Below are positions 39,501 through 51,492 of a DNA stretch of 64,000 nucleotides, piece after piece; the first letter of the stretch is position 1, and each line of letters begins with the position of its first letter. The DNA lies in NCBI GenBank assembly GCA_030063045.1, contig JAQSEB010000011.1, forward strand, positions 1,240,001 through 1,304,000, in the 5' to 3' direction. The translations under genes were made by a program, and so were the position numbers. The notes beneath the pieces are model-generated. The model made no database searches. It saw only the letters and a list, made by a program, of their open reading frames with translations, and was not told the DNA's origin. Origin of the DNA: Pratylenchus scribneri. Lineage: Eukaryota > Nematoda > Chromadorea > Rhabditida > Pratylenchidae.

Positions 39501-42126
39501 AGGAAGAAGAAGGCAATATGGAAAAGAATGATGGGAACAATGCAACATTGCCATTTGGTTTGGAAAATCGGCGCTTGATTCGGACAACAAGCTATGTGAG
39601 TTTAAATCAAATTTTTTGAGATTAAAATTATAAAGGACATTTCGGATGAAAAACACAATTATTTTTCAGAATAAAATATCAGAATTCCAATCGCAAATCA
39701 GAATTAAAATTACAAATCAGAATTAAAATTACAAATCAGAATTACAATTACAATCGCAAATCAGAATTACAATTACAATCGCAAATCAGAGTTACAATTA
39801 CAATCGCAAATCAGAATTACAATTACAATCGCAAATCAGAATCAGAAATACAATTACAAATCAGAATTACAATTACAAATCAGAATTACAATTACAAATC
39901 AGAATTACAATTACAATCGCAAATCAGAATTACAATTACAATCGCAAATCAGAATCAGAAATACAATTACAAATCAGAATTACAATTACAAATCAGAATT
40001 ACAATTACAATCGCAAATCAGAATCAGAAATACAATTACAAATCAGAATTACAATTACAAATCAGAATTACAATTACAAATCAGAATTACAATTACAATC
40101 GCAAATCAGAATCAGAAATACAATTACAAATCAGAATTACAATTACAAATCAGAATTACAATTACAATCGCAAATCAGAATTACAATTACAATCGCAAAT
40201 CAGAATCAGAAATACAATTACAAATCAGAATTACAATTACAAATCAGAATTACAATTACAAATCAGAATTACAATTACAATCGCAAATCAGAATTACAAT
40301 TACAATCGCAAATCAGAATCAGAAATACAATTACAAATCAGAATTACAATTACAATCGCAAATCAGAATCAGAAATACAATTACAAATCAGAATTACAAT
40401 TACAATCGCAAATCAGAATCAGAAATACAATTACAAATCAGAATTACAATTACAATCGCAAATCAGAATCAGAAATACAATTACAAATCAGAATTAAAAT
40501 TACAATCGCAAATCAGAATCAGAAATACAATTACAAATCAGAATTAAAATTACAAATCAGAATTAAAATTACAATCGCAAATCAGAATCAGAAATACAAT
40601 TACAAATCAGAATTAAAATTACAAATCAGAATTAAAATTACAAATCAGAATTACAATTACAATCGCAAATCAGAATCAGAAATACAATTACAAATCAGAA
40701 TTACAATTACAAATCAGAATTACAATTACAATCGCAAATCAGAATTACAATTACAATCGCAAATCAGAATCAGAAATACAATTACAAATCAGAATTACAA
40801 TTACAAATCAGAATTACAATTACAATCGCAAATCAGAATTACAATTACAATCGCAAATCAGAATCAGAAATACAATTACAAATCAGAATTACAATTACAA
40901 TCGCAAATCAGAAATTACAATTACAAATCAGAATTACAATTACAATCGCAAATCAGAATTACAATTACAATCGCAAATCAGAATCAGAAATACAATTACA
41001 AATCAGAATTACAATTACAAATCAGAATTACAATTACAATCGCAAATCAGAATTACAATTACAAATCAGAATTACAATTACAATCGCAAATCAGAATTAC
41101 AATTACAAATCAGAATTACAATCGCAAATCAGAATTACAATTACAAATCAGAATTACAATTACAATCGCAAATCAGAATTACAATTACAAATCAGAATTA
41201 CAATTACAAATCAGAATTACAATTACAATCGCAAATCAGAATTACAATTACAAATCAGAATTACAATTACAAATCAGAATTACAATTACAATCGCAAATC
41301 AGAATTACAATTACAATCGCAAATCAGAATCAGAAATACAATTACAAATCAGAATTACAATTACAAATCAGAATTACAATTACAATCGCAAATCGGAATT
41401 ACAATTACAAATCAGAATTACAATTACAATCGCAAATCAGAATTACAATTACAATCGCAAATCAGAATTACAATTACAATCGCAAATCAGAATTAAAAAT
41501 AACAAATCAGAACAATTACACAATTCCTTTCCAAACTTTTTCAGCAACAAGTGCACCAGCAAAAGGGAATTGAAGAGCAAAAAGAATTCCGGAGACCATC
41601 GGCAACATGGACTAATGCGCCATCTCAAAACCAATCCCATGGTCAACAACAAGCACAAAATTGGCCACAACAACAGGGCTCTTGGCAAACCAATTCAACA
41701 TCAACTGCGAGGGGAATTCCTGCGATAAATCCACCCACCACCCAAATTCAGGGCCTTTTTCTCAACGAGCCATCTTCCTCTTCGCAACAACAACATTTTC
41801 AAGGGATACAACAATGCACTGCCCAATGGACTATGCCGCCCACATCATCCATAATGCAACCAAATTATCCGCCAACTTTCCAACAAACATTTTCGCCCAC
41901 TTATTTGCTTTGTTCATCCTCAATTTCTCCCCATTTTGCCCCAAATATTCCAACAACACAAATTCATTATTCTCAGTCAGCAGCACAATATTTTCCTCAA
42001 CAATTTGACTGTGCTCCATCATTTAATCCACAAGAACCACAAAGTCAACAACAATATTTCACATATCTCACAGTCAATCCTCAACAACAATTTTACAACG
42101 ATAATAATCATAATAATAATAATTAA
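36546..42126 (+). CDS. Nuclear hormone receptor, copy 2
   Basis: Second copy of the gene at 50-5630, with the same fifteen exons shifted by 36496 (first exon 36546-36618, last exon 41545-42126) and the same 796-residue product. DNA-binding domain, ligand-binding domain, GC-donor intron 4 and minisatellite-filled intron 14 are all the same. This copy has more of its own upstream sequence in the window. On the right it runs into a gene-poor region rather than into another gene, so it looks the more likely to be in its original place; that is an inference. Confidence 0.9.
39677..41516. repeat. Intronic A-rich minisatellite, array 1 in copy 2
   Basis: Same array as 3181-5020, with the same length and order of unit variants, inside intron 14 of receptor copy 2. 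Confidence 0.97.
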
Positions 42127-45100
42127 TCATTTATTTCCTTTCAATGTGATTTTGTGATTGATATTAAAATTTTATTTGTGATTTGATAAATGAATAAATA
42201 TTTAAATTTTTTTGAATTTTAACTTTATAATTTGATAAACATAAATTCATAAAATATTTAAATGTAGAATGATGAAAGTACTCTGAGGATTAATGATTTC
42301 AATGATATTAAGGTTTTTCAAGTGCCATCACACCTGCCATCCATCAATTGCGCCTTTAATTTTGAAAGTGAATGAAAGATATTGCCGTGCGGTGTGCAAG
42401 CGACGACATTTATTGGTTTTCAGGTTCGTATAATTAAAATTATAAATGTGGAGAGGGGGGCAAATAAGTATTAATCAAAAAAAAGTAAAATTGACCGGAA
42501 GTTCTCAGCTAAACAAAATTGGATCTATAGAAACCTTGACTTTCAAAGTCAAATCCTCCCACCCATTTAATTAATTATTAATTTAATATAGTCTGGCGAG
42601 TTTCATCTTCCTAAATCCTCCGACTCCCCGGTCCCCGCTAAATCCTCCATCCACCACCTCATATACAAAAAGAAAAAACCACAAACACCTCACTTTCCCC
42701 TTCCAAAATCCATCATTGGCCTCTCCTCAAGGCCACCACTTCCATAAGGCCAAATCAATAATTTGTGCTTTGGGGTAAGGGAAGGGAAGACCCCTTTTTG
42801 CCTTTTCATTTTTCTACTCGGTCCCCATTTATCCAGAAGAGCCTATATCGCTCGCCGAGCGTTTCACAAAAAGCTCTCATTTCCGAACACTTTCCTACGC
42901 AAACCAAGACGAGAATGAGCGGCGCGCGAAAATATCCATTACTTTTCCCAATTTGACGCAATTAAACTAATTTTTAAACCCAAAAAAGTTTATTCAGAAA
43001 AACCACTCAGTTGTTTTTTCTTTTCCCCAACCCTTTTCTTTATTAACCAGATTTATTTCAGTTGTTTATCAAATGTGATCTATGATTTTTAATCCAAAAA
43101 CCAAACAAACTATTATGTTGCCGACAAATAGAACTTTTTCCTATCTAATCCTATGGCCCAGACATTTTCTCGTCCTTACATTACAATATTCTTAGTCTTT
43201 ATTTCAAAAGATCGGCGATAAGAAAATTCAGAACTTTATCTTTTAATCATAGCCCAAAAAGTGAGTAAAAAATGGAACAGAATTCTACATTCCGCAACCA
43301 TTTTTATTATCTTTTACATTTCCATCATTTTCTAACGATAATGGAAAATGTAAAATTACTAATAAAAATTTTATTTATTTTATTTATTTACCCACAAAAA
43401 CTCTCTCAATTCTCAATTTTCCCATATTCATCCACAGCAGCAAGAAATAAACTTAAATATTATGGCGAATGGCCATTAAAAAACCATAAATCGCCGTCAC
43501 TACTATGAATGGAATAAACACACGGGGCTGCTGGATTAAAAAATGCGAGCGCATAAAAAACAAAAACATTATTTTCCAGTCAATTTATGCGGGACGGTTT
43601 AATTTAATACCCAAAAAAAGCATTGTAAAAGGATTAATCTTTTACATTTTATTGGCTCCATTTATATTCGCCAAAATAGAACACACGCACAATAAAATCC
43701 TTTCCACGCCATTTTTTCTTTCAATCCCAACAAAATGTTCGCAATCAGCCAGCCTTCCCCGAATTCTCGTGGTGCCTTTGCCCAGCTTCAATCGCGACAA
43801 TAATGGTTAATAAACATACAGCGATCGAAATCGAACACGGAATAAAACCTGCAACAGCCACAGCCACCACCAACCACATTGCCTGGAATGGAAATGAATT
43901 CGGTGGGCAGAACTAAGGGGAAACTTGTTCTCCCCTTTCTCCGCGCCACTTTTCCTTCCAATTTCATCGACTATTCATTTTCCCCGTTCATTCCCTCCTC
44001 AGTCCTCAATATCCCCGTATCCCCTTATATGGGAAGCTCATGATTCGCCCGTGAAAATATTCGCGCACAGTGCGCCATTTTCTTTTGACGGTCTCCTAAA
44101 TGTCGCAAATATATTCATTATAGGCAATTGGGAGAGGACGGGGTTTGAGCGGGCGCGACATTCCCTTTTTCATCCACCTCGTTTATCATTTCCCACTATT
44201 CTTCTCGCGGAACAACCGATCACAAAAATGATCGCACAAACTTTGATCAATTTTAATCCAGAAAATCCCACTATTCTCCAAATCACGAATTATCCTTATT
44301 CTTTCCATGATTGGAAATTGAATTTTACCTCCAAAAAGGTGGAGTTAGTTATCTTTCCACCATTCCACATAAAAACAATCATTAAATAACCGCTATTTTC
44401 CTTTGGAAATTGTCCAAAGGAAATTTCCCACCACTTTTCTTCCTCCGTTTCCCACATCTCTTCCGCTCTCCCCGCTTCTTTCATTCAATATTCAATCGCG
44501 CCACTCATCAATGTATATGTGATGGTGGAAGGTGTGGCGTCGTGGGCGATGGTGCCCAATTTCCCCCTCAATCAATTAATTGTAAATTCTTCATTTCTCC
44601 ACCTCATTTTTCTTGATTTTCCCTTCAATCCATTTTTGGCGAGAATTATGTATATTTCTCGGACCAAATTATTCCCCTCCTCTCTTTTGTTGTCCTCCAA
44701 TTTTTCTACCATTATAAATGGGGCATCAATGGCCAAATCTTTTTTTTACCAAAATTCCTCTTATTAGTCATTTTTATATTTTCATAGGATTTTCTGTTGA
44801 GATAAATGCAATCAATTGATAAGGAAAAAATTGATCATTATTCCAAATAGAACGAAAAAGAGTTCATTCGACAATTCACAGCAAAAAATTTAGCATTTTC
44901 TTTGTTTAATTTTTTTTATCAACAATGAATCCTCGTTGCCATTCTCTATTCAGATAATATGATAAATCGCAACAAAAAATCGTAAAAATTTCAACCTTCG
45001 AAGAAGTGAAAAACATAAATTTGCAACATTTTCTCGATGAAAAAAAATTTAAATATTTATGGCAACAGTGACAGTGCCAGTAGATGACTAATCACAACAT

Positions 45101-45532
45101 CATTCATCAACCAAACATTCCTTATTGCTTTTTTCCTCCTCCTCCTGACTCAATTCACGAGTCCGTAGATCCCATACCTACCCCATACATAAATATAAAT
45201 GCTTTTAAAGTGTTTATTTCTTCCTCACCAATTTTGGTGGCTAAAAACAGTGCCCACACCCCGCATTAATGATGATTGTGTATTATGAATGATTCCGGTT
45301 CCGGATTCCTGCTTATCTTTCCTGGGTCGTTTTTCAATTTATTAAAAAATTTTAAATTTTTGTCAAACCGTTAGTATTCGTTTTATGTATTTGATGATAA
45401 AAAGTTCGAGCAGGAATAGAACAAATTTCAGTAATTTCATAAGAATCATTTGATTATGATTAATTAGTAAAATTAATAATAATAATTTATGGGTGATAAT
45501 TTTAAGTGGCAATCAAAAAAAATGGGAGTCAT
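42127..45532. other. Long gene-poor region
   Basis: To 42805 it is the duplicated 3' flank (AATAAA at 42193-42198). Beyond that I see only AT-rich sequence; frames at 43505-43810 and 43925-44389 have no domain, signal or splice logic. No RNA gene recognised. Confidence 0.45.
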
Positions 45533-47053
45533 TTAATTTGGCAACAAAAATACTGAATTTGGCAACAAAAATATTTAATTTGGCAACAAGTATAAATATA
45601 TTTAATTTGGCAACAAAAATACTGAATTTGGCAACAAATATACTTAATTTGGCAAAAACAATAAAAAATATTAAAAACTAAAACAAACCGGTTTATATTA
45701 GACCAAAATGGTTTAATTAAATTACAAAATGATGGAATATTAAATATTTTTGATAAAGTGAAATTGAACATTGGATATATGAGGATTAGGATGGATATGG
45801 TCGGATTAAGGGGGATTAATGTCCGAAATGAATGGGGATGATTTGGATGGATCAGGGAAGGTATAGAAATGAGTCGGCAGCTTTGAGAGTGCTCGGGATT
45901 AAGCAGGATATAGGGGGATTAAGGTGGATTAAGGTGGATTAAGCCGGATATAGGGGGATTAAGATGGATATAGTGGGATTAAGCCCCGAAATGGATGGGA
46001 AAATGGCCCGAAGGCCATTGGAAAGTCGAGGATCTATAACAGATGCCAGGAAAGTTCGCGGGATTAAGCCAGCCGAATATAGGGGGATTAAGGTGGATAT
46101 AGGGGGATTAAAGTAAAGGTCAAAATGGTTCGATTAAAGCGGGGAGGGCTGGAGGCCACCCCCTGAGCCCCGAAGGTGATGGCGCAAGAATACGCGGGAT
46201 AAGCCGGATAAAAGGGGATTAAGTCGGATGAAAAGGGATAAAGCCGGATTAAGCTAAATTCTACCTAGAGACTGTGAATTCCCTCGTAATCCTGGGCTTC
46301 TGGCCAGGCCCACGTGCCTTCGGCATGCTTCCCTTCACTTCCAACCCATTTATCGACTTAATCCCACCATTTTAATCCTTGATCCCCCTTTATCCGGCTA
46401 TATCCCATGTGCTCCGAACGCCTAAACCCCTAGCCCCTAAACCCCTAGCCCCTAGATCCCATGCCGGCCCCTAACCATAACCCTAATCCCTAGCCCCTAA
46501 CTAAGCTTAATCCGGCTTAATCCCCCTTATATCCACCCAAATCCACCTATCCGACTATATCCCATGCACTCTCAGGCATTTCCCCGACCTTCCAAAGGCC
46601 CTCTGGGCCATTCCCCATCCATTTCATGGCTTAATCCCCTTAAATCCGTCTTAATCCCCTAAATCCACCTTAATCCCCCTATATCCGGCTATATCCCGCG
46701 CACATTCAGGGCCTTCAGCCGTCTTACCCGACCTTCCAGTAGTCGTCCGGGCCATTTCCTAACAATTTTGGGGCTTAATCCGTCTTAATCCCCCTTATAT
46801 CCACCCCCAAATTCACCTATATCCGGCTATATCCGCGCACCTTCAAAAATATTTAATATTCCATCAATTTTTAATTTATTAATCCAATTTTTGTTCATTT
46901 CAAACCGGTTTGCATTGATTATAACGAGCGAATATAATTTTTTATTGTTTTTGCCAAATTAAGTATATTTGTTGCCAAATTAAATATATTTATACTTGTT
47001 GCCAAATTAAATATTTTTGTTGCCAAATTCAGTATTTTTGTTGCCAAATTAAT
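45533..47053. mobile_element. Foldback-like element FB2
   Basis: The left end (45533-45660) is a tandem array of about 20-base ATTTAATTTGGCAACAAAA units. The right end (46955-47050) is its inverse, one unit shorter. The inverted repeat continues inward past AAACCGGTTT for about 240 bases in all. The interior (45780-46840) has many GGATATAGGGGGATTAAG units in the left half and CTTAATCCCCCTATATCC in the right half, plus a CCCTAA/CCCCTAGC telomere-like run at 46425-46505. The core is shared with FB1; the terminal array is not. No transposase seen. Confidence 0.75.
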
Positions 47054-47178
47054 ATTATCTCAAAAAAAATGACATTATCTATTATCCCTGAAAAATCAAT
47101 ATTTTCTAATGCAAATTACTTAAAATAATCACTAAAATTAATTCAATTACGTCAGGTAATTAAAATTGTGTTGTAAAA

Positions 47179-50100
47179 ATGCCCCGAATCAGTGGCTCCT
47201 CCTCCCCTATAAATGATATTCCAACGACGACAACCGCCGTCGAGCCTTCATCACCGCAAAGAGAACAGCCAAACCAACCGCAAACAAATCGACAACAATC
47301 GCCAACATCCACATCCGCCGTTGCGGTTGTTCGTCCAATGCGCGGCCAAAGCCAATCACTCTCATCATCGGTGGCCATCCAAATTGACCAACCACCCCAA
47401 GCACAACAACCGGCCAGGGCCGTTTCGGCCACATCTTGCACATCGGATGAGTCCGAGGAGAGCAGCATACCCGATTCTTTGGGTACGCGATGTTTAAAGA
47501 AAGGGATAATTTCTGACTGATGAATGAGCACACAAAATGATTTGCGCGCATAATTTAGCGCTAATTAACACGTTATAATGTTAATTGTTTGGGCGAATAT
47601 GAGTAATGGGTGGAAATTATTAAGAGATGAAAGATTAAAATTTATGGAAATGGATGGGTAAAAATGTTAAAAATGATCCAAAAAATATTAATAAATCGGA
47701 TTAATGGGACAATAAATAGGTCACCGATTAAGTAATTAAGTTTTTCAAAAGCATGAGAATGAGAAGAAAATCTAAAAAATCAAATAAAATCAATAAATTA
47801 ATAATTTACATTTTTCAGAAGAAGGACGTGCCCCATTGCTGAGGCGATCACATTTATCATTGCTGGAAGATGAAGCCTATCAACGGGAAGATGGCAGTCA
47901 AAGGCACGAAGCGACCACGGCACAACAAGGCGAGTCACAAAAAAGGCGGCGCATCCCCAGGGAACGATACAAAACAGGGGTAAATTTTTTTAATTTTTAA
48001 AAATTTTGGCATGAATCCATTTTTATGGATCAAAATTATTTAAAAAAATTCCATTAGAAATATTTAAAGTAATTCATTAAATATTCCGATTTGTTTAAAA
48101 ATAATTCAACTAAAATAAAATATCAGGGAATTTTATATAGAAAAGGTATTATTTGGCCTTTTTAGACCCATTTTATGGCCAAGATATCCTGTACTCAAAA
48201 ATTAATTTCTCAATCATATTTTTATACATTATATTTTCCTCATTTGCAGATCGCCATTCTTATGATGGTTTTTGCGGGTGCCCTCAACGACTTGGTTCTT
48301 TCCTTCATTCATGAACTTGTTCCTGACACGGCTCCATTGCCGGATTTCGCCTTCTCAAATTTGCCATATTGGGCCGGGGCATTGATTCTGTCGGAATGTC
48401 TGATGATTGCCTCATTCCTCACCATGTTCAGCATTGCAATTGCTCACAAATATCGATGGGTAGTGCTGCGGTCAGTGCAAATTTTTTATTTTATAAACAT
48501 AACGATAAACTATAAAGGCCTATGGCCTAAAAATAAATGTTAGGAAAAAAAATTAATACATTTTTAAATACTTAGATTTAATTTAAATTAACAGTTTTTA
48601 TCAAAATTTTTTGAAAATTCCTCTTTCCTTCCTAATTTAATTTTCACCTCTTTCTCTCAATAGTTTCTAATTCTAGTTTGCCTAACATTTTTATTCTGTG
48701 ATAAATAATTAAGAATATTTTTTTATTTTTTAAATTTTTTTTCAGTCGAATTTTCACCATTGGTGCCCTCCTCTACTTAGGCCGATGCCTCACAATGTTC
48801 GCTACCCAAGGTGAAAATTAAATTCTAAAAAATTTTAATGGACAGATGATTTTTTCTAAAGTCGGATTAAAGAATTCTAAACATGCCCTATTTTTGTTTG
48901 TAATTGTAATTCTGATTTGTAATTGTAATTCTGATTTGTGATTGTAATTGTAATTCTGATTTGCGATTATAATTGTAATTCTGATTTGTAATTGTAATTC
49001 TGATTTGTAATTGTAATTCTGATTTGTAATTGTAATTCTGATTTGTAATTGTAATTCTGATTTGCGATTGTAATTCTGATTTGTAATTGTAATTCTGATT
49101 TGCGATTGTAATTCTGATTTGTAATTGTAATTCTGATTTTCGATTGTAATTCTGATTTGTAATTGTAATTCTGATTTGTAATTGTAATTCTGATTTGCGA
49201 TTGTAATTCTGATTTGTAATTGTAATTCTGATTTGCGATTGTAATTCTGATTTGTAATTGTAATTCTGATTTGTAATTGTAATTCTGATTTGTAATTGTA
49301 ATTCTGATTTTCGATTGTAATTCTGATTTGCGATTGTAATTGTAATTCTGATTTGCGATTGTAATTGTAATTCTGATTTGCGATTGTAATTGTAATTCTG
49401 ATTTGCGATTGTAATTGTAATTCTGATTTGCGATTGTAATTGTAATTCTGATTTGTAATTGTAATTCTGATTTGCGATTGTAATTCTGATTTGTAATTCG
49501 AATTTGCGATTGTAATTGCAATTCTGCTTTGTAAATTGTAATAGAAAAATTTTTACTGAAATTATTTATTTAATATAAACATTAAACATGAATATTATAA
49601 ATTCATTTAAGTGCCAAAGGCTGATCCCAACTATTATTGCTCACCAAAATTGCCCAAAGAGGAGCGCACATTTTGGGCCATTTTCGTTCGGGCAATGTCC
49701 GTCCTCATTGGATTGGGCCTGGAGCTGAATGGAAGGCACACACTTTGCGGTGATTATATTTACAGTGGACACACAATTGTACATGTCATTTGCTATTTGT
49801 TCATCCGGGAATGTGAGTTTTAAAATTAAATATTTTTTTGTTCTCTTCTCCACTTATAATTTTACTACTTTTAATTTTCAATTATGACCAAATTTTTAAA
49901 ATATAATGGAATAAATTCCCTATTTTTACAGACAGTCCTCGTCGATGGCGCCTCCTCCATTGGCTCTCCTTTCTCTTCTCCACCATCGGTGTCTTTTCCT
50001 TGCTCATTTGCCGCGGCCATTACTCCATTGATATCATCATTGCCTATTGGATTACCACCCGCATTTTTTGGCTTTACCACACTCTGGCCGATTTGCCGGC

Positions 50101-50491
50101 ACTTCGGGTCAGTCTTTCAGTGAAATCTTAAAATACCTAAATAAAAATATAAAGAATTGGACTATTTACAAAATTAAGACATTATTAATATTTTTTAGTA
50201 CTGTTCATTCATCAAAAATTTTTAGAATGATCTCCAAGGGCGAAACAAAATGATCAAGACAATTTGGTTCCATCTATTCAAATTCATGGAAGGAAATGTG
50301 CAACGGCCGGTGCCCAGAAAGTACGTTTTTGTTTAAAATTTCTCCAAATAATTGCTTTATTTCTTTCAATAATCAGATATGAATTCCCATTTACAATGCC
50401 CTCCCCAGTGAGGCGTTGGTGGCAACAAAGACAACGACGCCGCTCTCAGCAGCACGGAGGCCCCGATATGGATCATCTGATGGCCGAATGA
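47179..50491 (+). CDS. sms: Sphingomyelin synthase family (PAP2-like) membrane enzyme
   Basis: Transfers a phosphocholine (or related) head group to ceramide in Golgi or plasma membrane. Exons 47179-47482, 47819-47979, 48250-48470, 48746-48810, 49612-49812, 49932-50107, 50226-50320 and 50377-50491 give 445 residues. The first ~155 residues are a polar, Ser/Gln-rich N-terminal tail. All four family motifs are visible: PLPD after TM1; RR-x8-Y-x2-R-x6-T (RRIFTIGALLYLGRCLTMFAT is split by an intron after its first R); CGDYIYSGHT; and HYSIDIIIAY with FWLYH. The catalytic H, H and D are present. The head-group specificity cannot be read from sequence. Intron 4 (48811-49611) is largely minisatellite. 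Confidence 0.93.
48897..49545. repeat. Intronic minisatellite, array 3 (inverse orientation)
   Basis: About 0.65 kb of the same family, but the A-rich strand is here the minus strand (ATTTGTAATTGTAATTCTG and the TTGCGATTG form). It lies inside intron 4 of sphingomyelin synthase, so the transcript carries the T-rich complement, unlike arrays 1 and 2. Confidence 0.95.
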
Positions 50492-51492
50492 TAATGAAAA
50501 TGATGTCGGCATATTTATTTAAAAATGGATGCAAATATTAGGCGATTATATAAAGCCCTTTCCCCAATTTAATTCAGGTTTTCCCCCATCCGTTTACTCT
50601 GTCCCCTCTTTATCTTAAAAGCTTAAACACAAAAAATTGCTCATTCGCCAATTCCAATGCTGCTCATCCTTCAATATTCCATGTTATATTTTGCCTTTTA
50701 TATTCCAATATTTTTTTTCATTGAATAAAGTTCAACATTTTACTGCATTTCATATTTTGTAGATCATTCAGTTTTGAATGTAAATTGTAAATATAAACAA
50801 CAATATTTCATTTTTTTAATGTGCCGTTGTTATCCATTAAAATTTATTTATCAACAGTCATTCTTCCAATATCTACGCCCCTTCTCAACATTTCTGACTG
50901 TTTTTATCAGTCAACTCCTTCATTTTGATTTATTCCATCACAACACATTTCAATGCCATCGACTCATCCATCATTTCATTTTCATCCTCTCTGCCCATAT
51001 TGATATTTAATATTTTTATTGGTCACATTTATTCTCGACATTTTTCTCCTCAATTACGTTGATCATTGTCCATAAATTTTCATTTTTAATCCACCAAAAA
51101 TCATCAAAAACAACCACTTTCATCATATCCTCAAATATAAAAGACGAGTTTACAGCAAATTTGATTTCTTTTTTTATACTTTTTCAAGAAATCGAACTCC
51201 ACAAATTTATATTTCAATTTTGCATTTGAAAATTTAGAATAAAAGAATTCAATACAGTGTATCTTATGAAAAATATGAATAAACATGTATCAAATCAAAA
51301 TCATATTAGTAACTAGTAACTACTCATACTCAATGAGAATTATAATCCGGAAAGCTTTCCGATTATAAAATAAAATTTGCAATAGTAATCAATTTTGCCT
51401 TATAATTCGTCGATCAATTTTAATTTATAAATTATCCAATAATTCAAATTGTAAAAACTTCAGGTTTTTCAACAAACTACAACAATTAAAAA
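50492..51492. other. Intergenic, no gene seen
   Basis: AT-rich sequence between the sphingomyelin synthase stop and the transporter start. An AATAAA lies at about 50725. The short frame at 50774-51010 lacks any feature. Confidence 0.5.

Larger units (their letters stand above)
36497..42805. repeat. Segmental duplication, copy 2
   Basis: Copy of 1-6309, apparently identical, in the same orientation. The right edge is 42805, where CCTTTTTGCCTTT continues as TCATTTTTC instead of CACTCAATA. The left edge cannot be placed because copy 1 runs off the window. Confidence 0.95.

Noticed and set aside
43925..44389. 154-residue plus-strand open frame
   Set aside because: Low-complexity Phe/Pro/Ser composition typical of AT-rich non-coding sequence here; no supporting exon.
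48967..49521. 184-residue minus-strand open frame
   Set aside because: Same minisatellite family, inside an intron of sphingomyelin synthase.
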